Source: Suttonella ornithocola
Lineage (GTDB): Bacteria; Pseudomonadota; Gammaproteobacteria; Cardiobacteriales; Cardiobacteriaceae
Direction of reading: 5' to 3'
Assembly: GCF_001889065.1 (NCBI RefSeq)
Contig: NZ_LWHB01000093.1
Span: 1-31,038, forward strand
DNA: 31,038 nt
Below, piece by piece: positions 24,292 through 31,038 of the stretch (its first letter is position 1; every line of letters starts with the position of its first letter). The position numbers and the translations under genes are program-made. The notes under the pieces are model-generated. The model had not been told where the DNA came from. It was given only the letters and a program-made list of their open reading frames with translations, and made no database searches.

Positions 24292-26592
24292 ATGCGTCGT
24301 CCTGCTTTTTCTTATGCCATTATTTTGTTACTGTTTGCTGTATTAGTAGGCAGTTTGTGGACACTTTGGCGAGCGAATACTTTACAGACAGATTTACAGC
24401 AACTCTTGCCAGAAAGTGAACAACTTTCAGTTGAAACCAGAAAAGCATTAGCACAACAGCAACAAATCACGAATCAACAAGTGTTGATGATGATTGGGGC
24501 AAATAGCCTTGAAGCAGCAAAAGCATTAGCAGAACAACTACGTCAACAAGGCTTAGATAGCGGTGTTTTCCGACAAGCGCAATGGCAAATAGGCAGTGAA
24601 ATTGAAGCGTGGCGACAAAGTGCTGAAAAGCTAGGCAGCTATTTGCTCACGTCAGCAGCGCGACAGCAAATAATAGCCGCCCCCGAGCAATATGCTGCAC
24701 AATGGGCAGCAGAGATGAGTAATCCGTTTTCAGCAACATTATTACCATTATCCCAAGATTGGTTGGGCTTTTCGCGATTTTATCAAGCACCTACAATGGG
24801 AAATCTATCTCAAGATTTTTCTGAAGGAAGTGTTTATACCGAAGTCGATGGAACTTATTGGTTAGCTTTACGAGCAGAATTAGCGCGAACCGTTTCTTCT
24901 GAAGCCTTATTGCAATGGTATGCACATACCAAAAAATTTATCGCCGAGCATCAAGCAAAGATTGCCATTGCTGCGCCGGCTTTATTTCAAGCAGAAGGCA
25001 AAGTGCAGGGAGAGAAAGAAGGAAAATGGTTGTCTATCATTGGATTGCTGGCGACGGTTTTATTATTTGCTTTGGTTTTTGGGCGTTGGCGTGTTTTGCT
25101 ACTCATCATTCCAGCAGTATTAGGAATGCTCTCTGGCATCCTAGCGGTATTGTTATGCTTTGGGCAAATTCATATATTGACTTTAATTATTGGCACGAGC
25201 TTATTGGGATTACTCTTGGATGTTCCGCTACATTGGTTAGCAAAATCTTTCGTAATGCCCAATTTTTGTCCTGAAACAGCGATGCGTGCATTGCGCCGAC
25301 CTTTTTTCTTTAGTACGGCGATTACCTTAATTGGCTATTTATTATTATTGGCAGCACCATTACCGGTTCTGCAACAGACCGCGATTTATTCCGCGGTTGC
25401 GCTATCAGTTGCCGTGCTAGTGGCTTTCTTTTTTCTACCCTCTTTATTTCAATCCTTTATTCCTGCGCCAAGATTGCCAATTAACCTCTTTCTCACTGGC
25501 GTTGAAAAAGGCATTGATTGGCTGAATAAAAAGATAAAACGTCCGCTGCTTTGGGTAGGATTGGGCATCTTTATCATTGGCGGGATTTGGCAAGGGCGGT
25601 GGCATGAAGATATTGCCGATTGGGTGCGCCCTAATCCAGTATTTCTAAATGATTTAAAACAGGTTTCAATCTTAAGCGGTCAGAGCATTAACCATGAATT
25701 TATTTTGACGGAAGCGGAAAATTCAGATGCGCTCATTCGCTTAAATCGCGCGGTTAAAGCGCAACTACAACCATTCATTGAGCAAGGCAAACTTGGCGGA
25801 ATGGTCAACATCAGTGATTTTGCTGTGACAACAGATGAACAAGTCGCGCTTCGGCAAGCGCTAAAGCATCAAAATCTAAGACAATGGCAGCCATTAGTTG
25901 AAATGGGGATTGCGCCAGAAATGATTACTCGTGCTTTAAAAATGGTCACGGTGAAAGCACCTACCGCTTTATCAGAAGCGCTAAATGAACCACTGGGAGA
26001 ACCTTGGCGGGCATTATTGCTAAATGATAAACAAGCGGTCATTCGTCTTTCTGAGATAAAAGATTTAGCGGGTATTCAAACAGTATTGAAAGAGATGCAA
26101 GGGGCGCAGCTGATTACGCCTCGACAACAAATTAGCGCTGGATTTGATCATATGCGCCAATTATCGCTTTTGCTAAAAGGTATTTCTTACGGATTGGCGG
26201 CATTACTATTAGCATTATGGGTCGGATGGAAGCGCGCCTTAACCATGCTCGCTATTCCATTAGCAGCGGTGGTATTCACAGTGGCGAGTTTGGGATGGTT
26301 AGGCATTGCGCTTTCGGCTTTTAGTATTTTTGGCTTATTACTGGTAATGGCAATCGGCGTAGATTACGCCATTTATGGCAGTACGCTGAAATCTGTCATC
26401 CATCAGTCATTATGTTTAGAAAAAAGACAGCGTCTAGCAGGTATGCTAATGGCGCTGACGACAACATTGCTAACCTTTGGCTTACTGGCGTTTTCAAGCA
26501 CGCCAGTTGTTGTTGGATTTGGTGCTTCGGTGAGCTTTGGTATCTTCTTTTCTGCGATATTGTCAATGATAGTTTTAGAAAAAAGCAAATAA
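24292..26592 (+). CDS. MMPL/RND-family exporter (COG4258-like)
   Basis: Large inner-membrane protein, 766 residues. TM1 (about 7-26) is followed by a ~220-residue periplasmic loop, then five or six TM segments (about 248-390), a second periplasmic loop (about 430-620) and five more TM segments to the end. This is the duplicated RND layout of the MMPL exporter group. GTSLLGLLLDVPLHWL and AIGVDYAIYGS contain the intramembrane Asp residues expected for proton coupling. Relatives sit in lipid, aryl-polyene or xanthomonadin clusters, but here the gene stands alone, so the cargo is unknown; a lipid is a reasonable guess. It converges on ung with a 17-bp gap. Confidence 0.85.
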   Translation: MRRPAFSYAIILLLFAVLVGSLWTLWRANTLQTDLQQLLPESEQLSVETRKALAQQQQITNQQVLMMIGANSLEAAKALAEQLRQQGLDSGVFRQAQWQIGSEIEAWRQSAEKLGSYLLTSAARQQIIAAPEQYAAQWAAEMSNPFSATLLPLSQDWLGFSRFYQAPTMGNLSQDFSEGSVYTEVDGTYWLALRAELARTVSSEALLQWYAHTKKFIAEHQAKIAIAAPALFQAEGKVQGEKEGKWLSIIGLLATVLLFALVFGRWRVLLLIIPAVLGMLSGILAVLLCFGQIHILTLIIGTSLLGLLLDVPLHWLAKSFVMPNFCPETAMRALRRPFFFSTAITLIGYLLLLAAPLPVLQQTAIYSAVALSVAVLVAFFFLPSLFQSFIPAPRLPINLFLTGVEKGIDWLNKKIKRPLLWVGLGIFIIGGIWQGRWHEDIADWVRPNPVFLNDLKQVSILSGQSINHEFILTEAENSDALIRLNRAVKAQLQPFIEQGKLGGMVNISDFAVTTDEQVALRQALKHQNLRQWQPLVEMGIAPEMITRALKMVTVKAPTALSEALNEPLGEPWRALLLNDKQAVIRLSEIKDLAGIQTVLKEMQGAQLITPRQQISAGFDHMRQLSLLLKGISYGLAALLLALWVGWKRALTMLAIPLAAVVFTVASLGWLGIALSAFSIFGLLLVMAIGVDYAIYGSTLKSVIHQSLCLEKRQRLAGMLMALTTTLLTFGLLAFSSTPVVVGFGASVSFGIFFSAILSMIVLEKSK

Positions 26593-26609
26593 TCAAAATA
26601 AGTTAGTAT

Positions 26610-27314
26610 TTAAGCAATACGCCAATCAATAGGCGTTTGCCCTGTCGATTGAAGATAGTCATTTGCTAAAGAAAAATGATTACACCCGATAAAAGCACCG
26701 CCAGCCAAAGGGGAGGGATGAACCGCAGTGAGAATGCAATGCTTGCGCGTATCAATTAAATTTGCCTTTGCTTTGGCAAAATTTCCCCAAAGCATAAAGA
26801 CTAAATGTTCCTTTTGTTTACTGAGCGCACGAATTGCTGCATCAGTAAACTGTTGCCAACCAATTTTGCTATGACTACCGGCTTTTCCAGCTAAAACCGT
26901 TAAAGAAGCATTCAGTAATAGCACACCTTGTTTTGCCCAAGCCGTTAAATCGCCATGCGGTGGGCGCGTAAAATCGGGATATTCACGCTGAAGTTCTTTA
27001 TAAATATTTTGCAAAGATGGCGGCACTCGAACACCTTTTGGAACAGAGAAAGATAAGCCCATCGCTTGTCCAGCACCATGATAAGGGTCTTGCCCAATAA
27101 TCACGACTTTGGTTTGCGCAAAAGGAGTGGTATCAAAAGCATTAAAAATAAGTTTACCTGGCGGATAAACCGTTTCACCAGCTGCCTTGGCAGATAATAA
27201 AGTTTGCTTAATTTGCGCAAAATACGGTGCAGAAAATTCCGCTGCTAGAGCGATTTTCCATCCGCTTTCTATGCGTACAGAGTCGGGCGTAATTGTTAAA
27301 GAAGTTTGCATCAT
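26610..27314 (-). CDS. ung: Uracil-DNA glycosylase
   Basis: Removes uracil from DNA as the first step of base excision repair. It has 234 residues and the full family-1 motif set: catalytic Asp76 in GQDPYHG (74-80), VLLLNASLTV (131-140) and HPSPLAGGAF (199-208) with the catalytic His. The ATG overlaps the TGA of the DNA ligase gene by 4 bp, so they are translationally coupled. It is the last gene of a three-gene minus-strand operon. Confidence 0.97.
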   Translation of the reverse strand: MMQTSLTITPDSVRIESGWKIALAAEFSAPYFAQIKQTLLSAKAAGETVYPPGKLIFNAFDTTPFAQTKVVIIGQDPYHGAGQAMGLSFSVPKGVRVPPSLQNIYKELQREYPDFTRPPHGDLTAWAKQGVLLLNASLTVLAGKAGSHSKIGWQQFTDAAIRALSKQKEHLVFMLWGNFAKAKANLIDTRKHCILTAVHPSPLAGGAFIGCNHFSLANDYLQSTGQTPIDWRIA

Positions 27315-28123
27315 AAATCTTGATCGTTACGAGGTCGAAAATAAGTAGGAAATCGCGGTTTACCATTTTTGGTGCGTCCGCGAAATTGATAAGTAATTAT
27401 GCTACCAATAGCAGGCGGATTCGCGCGGTCGGCATCGGTAAAACCAGAACCAATACGGAAAATTTTTCCGTTCTCATCGCGACACTCTAACGCCCCAAAT
27501 GTAGCCGCGTATTTGCCTTTGCCGTTGAAATGCGCAGTGACCATGCATTCTGCATCCTCAGCAGATTTGAGCTTAAGCATCATATCGCTTCGAGTGCGCA
27601 AATAAGGTGCATCAGGGTGTCGCAGTATCAAACCTTCACCGCCTTTGGCTTCTACTTCTGCAAGCCGCTGATAAGCAGCATTTATATCTGCAATCGGTGT
27701 TTGCTCGATGATAACGATTTTGTCAGTAGGATGCGCATTTAGCCATTCCGTCAGCGTGCGTAAGCGCGTAAGTAAGCCACCTTGTGCATGAGGAACATCA
27801 AATACCTGTAGGCGAATACCTTGCCAATCTTGTCCACGAATAGTGCTAACCGTTTGTGCAAATTTTCCTCGTCCTAAATACAGCTCACCATCAATCGCAA
27901 ACGGTGGAAAATTTTGGATAAAGTGGGCAGGTGGATGCAAAAGATTTCCTTGCCGAGAATAGAGTTGCTTCCCATCCCAATAGCCACGAACACCATCTAA
28001 CTTTTCGCTGGCTAACCAGCCGCGAACATCCTGCTGCTGATAATTTTTGGCAAGCATCACCTCAGGCGCAGTAAATGCTATCAGTGGCGTCAATAAAAAC
28101 CATAAAGTAAAGAATCGAATCAT
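27311..28123 (-). CDS. Periplasmic ATP-dependent DNA ligase (LigE type)
   Basis: Minimal ATP-dependent DNA ligase. The start MIRFFTLWFLLTPLIAFTAPE is a signal peptide, so the enzyme is exported, as known for the Lig E group of Haemophilus, Neisseria and Vibrio, where a role with incoming or extracellular DNA is discussed. Nucleotidyl-acceptor Lys41 lies in EKLDGVRG, followed by DGELYLGRG (78-86), GEGLILR and MLKLK; a small OB-fold follows. It is 270 residues from ATG 28123, which overlaps the upstream stop as TAATG. A TTG at 28144 would add seven residues before the signal peptide and is less likely. Confidence 0.93.
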   Translation of the reverse strand: MIRFFTLWFLLTPLIAFTAPEVMLAKNYQQQDVRGWLASEKLDGVRGYWDGKQLYSRQGNLLHPPAHFIQNFPPFAIDGELYLGRGKFAQTVSTIRGQDWQGIRLQVFDVPHAQGGLLTRLRTLTEWLNAHPTDKIVIIEQTPIADINAAYQRLAEVEAKGGEGLILRHPDAPYLRTRSDMMLKLKSAEDAECMVTAHFNGKGKYAATFGALECRDENGKIFRIGSGFTDADRANPPAIGSIITYQFRGRTKNGKPRFPTYFRPRNDQDL

Positions 28124-28935
28124 TAGACGACCGTTTTTACCCAATTGCTGCTATCCACTTCGGGATAAGCCAAATCTAGCTTTTGCAAATGTGCTAATAA
28201 AATCTCTAAGATAATCACATCGCGCGACGATTTAGAATCCGCTGGAATAATGTACCAAGGCGCATGTTCATTATCAGTAGCAGAAATAGCGGCTGCATAC
28301 GTTTGTTGGAATTTATCCCATAACTTGCGGTCATTTAAATCACTAGGGTTGAATTTCCAATGTTTATCCGGATTATCTAAACGAGCTTGCAAACGTTCGC
28401 GTTGCTCATCTTTAGAAATATGCAGGAAAAATTTGATAATTGTTGTCCCCGTTTCGCTGAGCATCCGCTCAAAATCATTGATGTGTGCCAAGCGTCGCTT
28501 AAATTCAGCCTCATCAATCACATCATGCACCAAAGTCGTTAGCACATCCTCATAATGACTGCGATTAAAAATCACGATTTCTCCATCCTTGGGAACCACT
28601 TGATGCACGCGCCACAGATAATCGCGCGCACGCTCTGCTTCGCTAAGCACCTTAAACGCCTGCACACGCATCCCCAAAGGATCCGTATGCTGAAACACAT
28701 GGCGAATTGTCCCATCCTTTCCGGCAGTATCCATGCCTTGCAAAACAACCAATACCCGATGTTTCCCTTGACCGTATAGCACATCTTGTAAAGCATTCAG
28801 CTTTTCTCCCAAAGCATCGGCTTTAGCTTTTCTATCTGCCTTACTATCAGGAACAAGGCGCTTATCTTTTGTGGAATAAGCAGACAAGTCTAGTTTTTTT
28901 GTTGCTGCGCGATACGCCTTTACAAAATCATTCAT
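28123..28935 (-). CDS. Polyphosphate kinase 2 family protein
   Basis: Transfers phosphate between polyphosphate and nucleotides in the cytoplasm. It is 270 residues from ATG 28935, chosen because GGAGA lies just before it; the frame extends to 28962 without a ribosome binding site. Walker A is GMDTAGKDG (67-75), Walker B and lid are GEIVIFNRSHYEDVL (118-132), and RLDNPDKHWKFNPSDLNDRKLWDKF is the PPK2 signature. It is a single-domain form; which class (AMP, ADP or GDP acceptor) is not clear. It is the first gene of the operon with the ligase and ung. The MITE-2 copy at 28966 lies 30 bp upstream and could supply a -10-like TATACA. Confidence 0.93.
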   Translation of the reverse strand: MNDFVKAYRAATKKLDLSAYSTKDKRLVPDSKADRKAKADALGEKLNALQDVLYGQGKHRVLVVLQGMDTAGKDGTIRHVFQHTDPLGMRVQAFKVLSEAERARDYLWRVHQVVPKDGEIVIFNRSHYEDVLTTLVHDVIDEAEFKRRLAHINDFERMLSETGTTIIKFFLHISKDEQRERLQARLDNPDKHWKFNPSDLNDRKLWDKFQQTYAAAISATDNEHAPWYIIPADSKSSRDVIILEILLAHLQKLDLAYPEVDSSNWVKTVV

Positions 28936-28965
28936 ATATTCTCCTTGAAATGGATAGACCACTTG

Positions 28966-29069
28966 TATAGCAGGACTCCCAAAAAAAGCATACGTACTTG
29001 GAGATAGGATGCTGTTCTAAAAGTGGATATTGGGTTAACGTTGTACGCATTTTTTGGGAGTTGGCTATA
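28966..29069. repeat. MITE-2 element, copy at the PPK2 promoter
   Basis: A 104-bp element with terminal inverted repeats: left TATAGCAGGACTCCC then AAAGCATAC, right GTACGCATTTTTTGGGAG then TTGGCTATA. This is the cleanest copy of the family and has no MITE-1 inside. It lies in a gene-free stretch (28936-29281). The remainder (29070-29281) holds a possible 35-codon remnant on the minus strand. Confidence 0.75.
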
Positions 29070-29121
29070 TAGTGTACCCGAGAGAAACAAAAGCGAAAAA
29101 TTACTGTGCTTCTAGTATCCA

Positions 29122-29229
29122 TCATTGCGGATGCTGATGACAGGCATAAGCCTCCTCAATGAGTTGCAAAAAAATCTTCAAATCTTCAGCGACAATAAAA
29201 AGGGAATACCAACAGTCTAATAACAAATG
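29122..29229 (-). pseudogene. Possible short coding remnant
   Basis: One minus-strand frame without a start codon reads about 35 residues ending IVAEDLKIFLQLIEEAYACHQHPQ and a stop. It has helix-like, protein-like composition, unlike the other frames. The family is not recognised. It could be the tail of a lost gene next to the MITE, or chance. Confidence 0.25.
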
Positions 29230-29281
29230 CGCTAACTATCATCAAACGTGACTGAATTTTTTAACTGACAAAGGTATGTAT

Positions 29282-30213
29282 ATGAAACTTTCACACCTAT
29301 CACTCTCAATTCTTTCTGCCTTAGCCTTGACCGCTTGTGGCGGTGGTGGCGGCAGCGACCATACAAAGCCAGATGATGGCGCAAATAAACCGGTTCAACC
29401 AGAACCCTGTTCAACCAGAAAAGCCTCAAGAGCCAGAATTAACCGTTGTTGACCCTACTCAGAATAACGTAGTAGTGGCTTTTGAATTGGATAAAAAGCC
29501 TAGCGTTGGTGAGTTAACTTATATTCGCCAAAAAGATTCTAAATTTAACATCAATGCTGAAAACCAAGGCTTGAATTCAGCAGCGACAGCAATGGTAAGC
29601 TTACCTTTAGAATCACAAAACCCGCATTTGACCAACATTGTATTAGGTAACTTAAAAAATACCCAAATAGCGCAATTTGCAGGTTCTAATAAACAAAACT
29701 TTAAAGATAAAGAAAGTCTACAAACAGAAAATGTAAAATATCATAAAGATAGCATTCAAAAAATAGTGAAAGACTATGCTTATCTAAATGGACGCTATAG
29801 TGGTCTTGGTGATTTTGGCAATACACAAGGCTTAGACAAAGAAATTAAAGATGCCATTATAAGGAATTAAGCCATATGTTACGGCGCTTAATGAGTATGC
29901 CAATGCAAAACAAGCACTTGATGAAAAAGTTGCAAAAGATGGTGTGACTGCGGCATCTGCAGAAATTGACATATTAAAAGAAAAAATTGGTGACCTTAAC
30001 GACTTAACAGCTAGGGCTGATGATAAAAAAGCACCAGAAAAAAATGCTAGTATTTTAGGAATTAAATTAGTCTCAGTTGATTTCCAAAAGCTTAAAAAAG
30101 AAGCTAAAAATGGTAAGGATGTTTTAGTTAATGACGGAGCAGCACTAAAACTACCTAGCATTGACGTTAAAAGTTGGGAAAATTTTGCAGTTAAATATAG
30201 TAATTTAAAATAG
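29282..30213 (+). pseudogene. Surface lipoprotein gene broken by two frameshifts
   Basis: The start at 29282 gives MKLSHLSLSILSALALTACGGGGGSD, a clear lipoprotein signal with lipobox LTAC and a Gly-rich tether typical of surface-exposed lipoproteins. At 29401-29415 the repeat PVQPE-PVQPE carries one extra C (ACCCTG), and this frame stops at 29450-29452. The next frame continues KPQEPELTVVDPTQNNVVVAFELDKKPSVGELTYIRQ to a stop near 29868. The third frame resumes with GIKPYVTALNEYANAKQALDEK and ends SWENFAVKYSNLK at 30213; a single extra base near 29858-29864 (ATAAGG) explains the second shift. The repaired protein would be about 310 residues. The family was not recognised; a Slam-type surface lipoprotein is a guess. 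An IS630 copy begins just behind it. Confidence 0.75.
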
Positions 30214-30245
30214 AAACAAGACTAAAAATAGCGAAAACTAACAAA

Positions 30246-30596
30246 ATGGCATATACAATTGAAATCCGACAAAAAGCAATGGCGTACTGGGACAAATGCA
30301 AAGACATTGACCAAGTAATACAAGCCTATGGCATATCATGCTCAGCACTATACAGCTGGAAAAAACTCCAAAGAGATACAGGTGAACTTAGCGCCCAATC
30401 TCAAGGCACAAAACCAAGAAAAATAGACCGTGAACAACTTAAAACCTATGCAGAACAACACAATGATGCCTATTTATTTGAAATAGCAGAACACGTTGCC
30501 TGTACACCACAAGGCATATTTTATGCACTAAAATCAATCGGTATGACACTTAAAAAAAGACCACGACCTACAAAGAACAAGACCCAATCAAAGTAG
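30246..30596 (+). CDS. IS630-family transposase, first ORF (DNA-binding part)
   Basis: 116 residues, start MAYTIEIRQKAMAYWD. It carries two helix-turn-helix regions, IDQVIQAYGISCSALYSWKK (about 21-40) and YLFEIAEHVACTPQGIFYALKSIG (about 77-100), which bind the element's ends. It stops at 30594-30596. A run of seven A followed by G (30552-30559) lies in the overlap with the next frame, fitting -1 slippage to make the full transposase. The tail RPRPTKNKTQSK after the A-run looks out-of-frame in comparison with the family. Confidence 0.88.
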   Translation: MAYTIEIRQKAMAYWDKCKDIDQVIQAYGISCSALYSWKKLQRDTGELSAQSQGTKPRKIDREQLKTYAEQHNDAYLFEIAEHVACTPQGIFYALKSIGMTLKKRPRPTKNKTQSK

Positions 30597-31038
30597 AAAA
30601 CGATCTAACCAAGCTTGCAACCTTCAATGACCATCAAAGGGTTTATATTGATGAAACGGGTATAGATACCTACTTACATCGACCCTTTGCAAGGTCATCC
30701 AAAGGGAAAACTGTTAAAAGCACCATTAGTGGCAAAAAATATAAACGGATATCCGTTGTTGCAGGTCAAATTGGCAATAAACTCATTGCCCCAATGACTT
30801 ACGAAAATACCATGACAAGTGCCTTTTTTGAAAAATGGTTTGAAGAACACTTATTACCATCATTGAGTGTTAAATCAGTGATTATTATGGATAATGCTCA
30901 ATTTCATCGAATGAAGGTTCTAAAAGCGTTAGCCGAAAAATTTGGTCACGTTGTTTTGCCTTTATCACCTTATTCGCCAGAGTTAAATCTAATCGAAAAG
31001 CAGTGGGGCAATCTTAAAAGTATTTACGTAAAGTTTTA
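30554..31038 (+). CDS. IS630-family transposase, second ORF (DDE catalytic part, 3' end outside window)
   Basis: The frame opens after TAA 30551-30553, in -1 relative to the first ORF, and reads KKTTTYKEQDPIKVENDL, the usual continuation of IS630 transposases. All three catalytic acids are present: Asp in VYIDETGID, Asp in IIMDNAQFH and Glu in NLIEKQWGNLK. It has no start codon at the junction and stays open to the window edge, so it is probably made only as a fusion by frameshifting. The catalytic core looks intact, so the element may be active. Confidence 0.88.

Larger units (their letters stand above)
30229..31038 (+). mobile_element. IS630-family insertion sequence (right end outside window)
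   Basis: The two overlapping transposase reading frames below form one IS. The left boundary is placed at TA 30229-30230 because IS630 elements insert at TA and the next bases (GCGAAAACTAAC) precede the first ATG by only 16 bp; this is an inference, since the right terminal repeat is not in the window. Confidence 0.75.

Noticed and set aside
1..31038. CRISPR arrays, tRNA or rRNA genes, prophage
   Set aside because: No regularly spaced repeats, cloverleaf sequences, rRNA signatures or phage genes were seen on either strand.

Overview
This 31 kb window is AT-rich bacterial chromosome and looks gammaproteobacterial. Pointers are guaBA, an rpe-trpE pair, tripartite TRAP importers, the ung/periplasmic DNA ligase/PPK2 set, a MltB-type lipoprotein transglycosylase and many small mobile repeats. 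The mix recalls Cardiobacteriaceae (Suttonella/Dichelobacter-like) or a similar host-associated lineage, but I cannot fix the genus without a search. No rRNA, tRNA or CRISPR array is visible.

Layout. 1-999: 3'-truncated TAXI-type TRAP binding protein (minus). 1000-1564: intergenic region with a strong promoter and terminator that define a candidate ~76-nt small RNA (minus). 1565-4579: guaB-guaA (IMP to XMP to GMP), closed by a strong terminator. 4869-6161: DEAD-box RNA helicase (minus) behind a promoter and a ~139-nt highly folded leader. 6335-7248: over 900 bp without an evident gene, holding a MITE, a DnaA-box cluster in very AT-rich DNA and a second small element bounded by perfect inverted repeats. 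7249-8976: ComEC-type DNA uptake channel with a degenerate C-terminal domain (minus). 8977-9433: a composite repeat. 9434-12287: birA (minus) divergent from rpe-trpE. 12335-13288: BASS-type transporter (minus). 13696-15940: family 8 glycosyltransferase broken by an in-frame TGA, then a lytic transglycosylase. 16059-22068: one seven-gene operon, TRAP transporter P-Q-M, an EexN-like lipoprotein and PxpA-PxpB-PxpC, which reads as a 5-oxoproline uptake and hydrolysis unit. 22242-24158: aroB and an inositol-monophosphatase-family gene. 24292-26592: large MMPL/RND-like exporter. 26610-28935 (minus): PPK2, periplasmic ATP-dependent DNA ligase and ung, tightly coupled. 28966-31038: a MITE, a surface-lipoprotein gene broken by two frameshifts, and the left part of an IS630-family insertion sequence with a probable -1 frameshift between its two ORFs.

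How the genes work together: guaBA, rpe, trpE and aroB are housekeeping nucleotide, pentose and aromatic metabolism. The TRAP-Pxp operon turns imported pyroglutamate into glutamate. The ligase and ComEC relate to DNA uptake. At least three families of non-coding mobile repeats (called MITE-1, MITE-2 and MITE-3 here) decorate the gaps and are partly nested. The observations I rate highest are the candidate sRNA, the structured helicase leader, the pyroglutamate operon with its odd lipoprotein, the nested repeats and the DnaA-box cluster.
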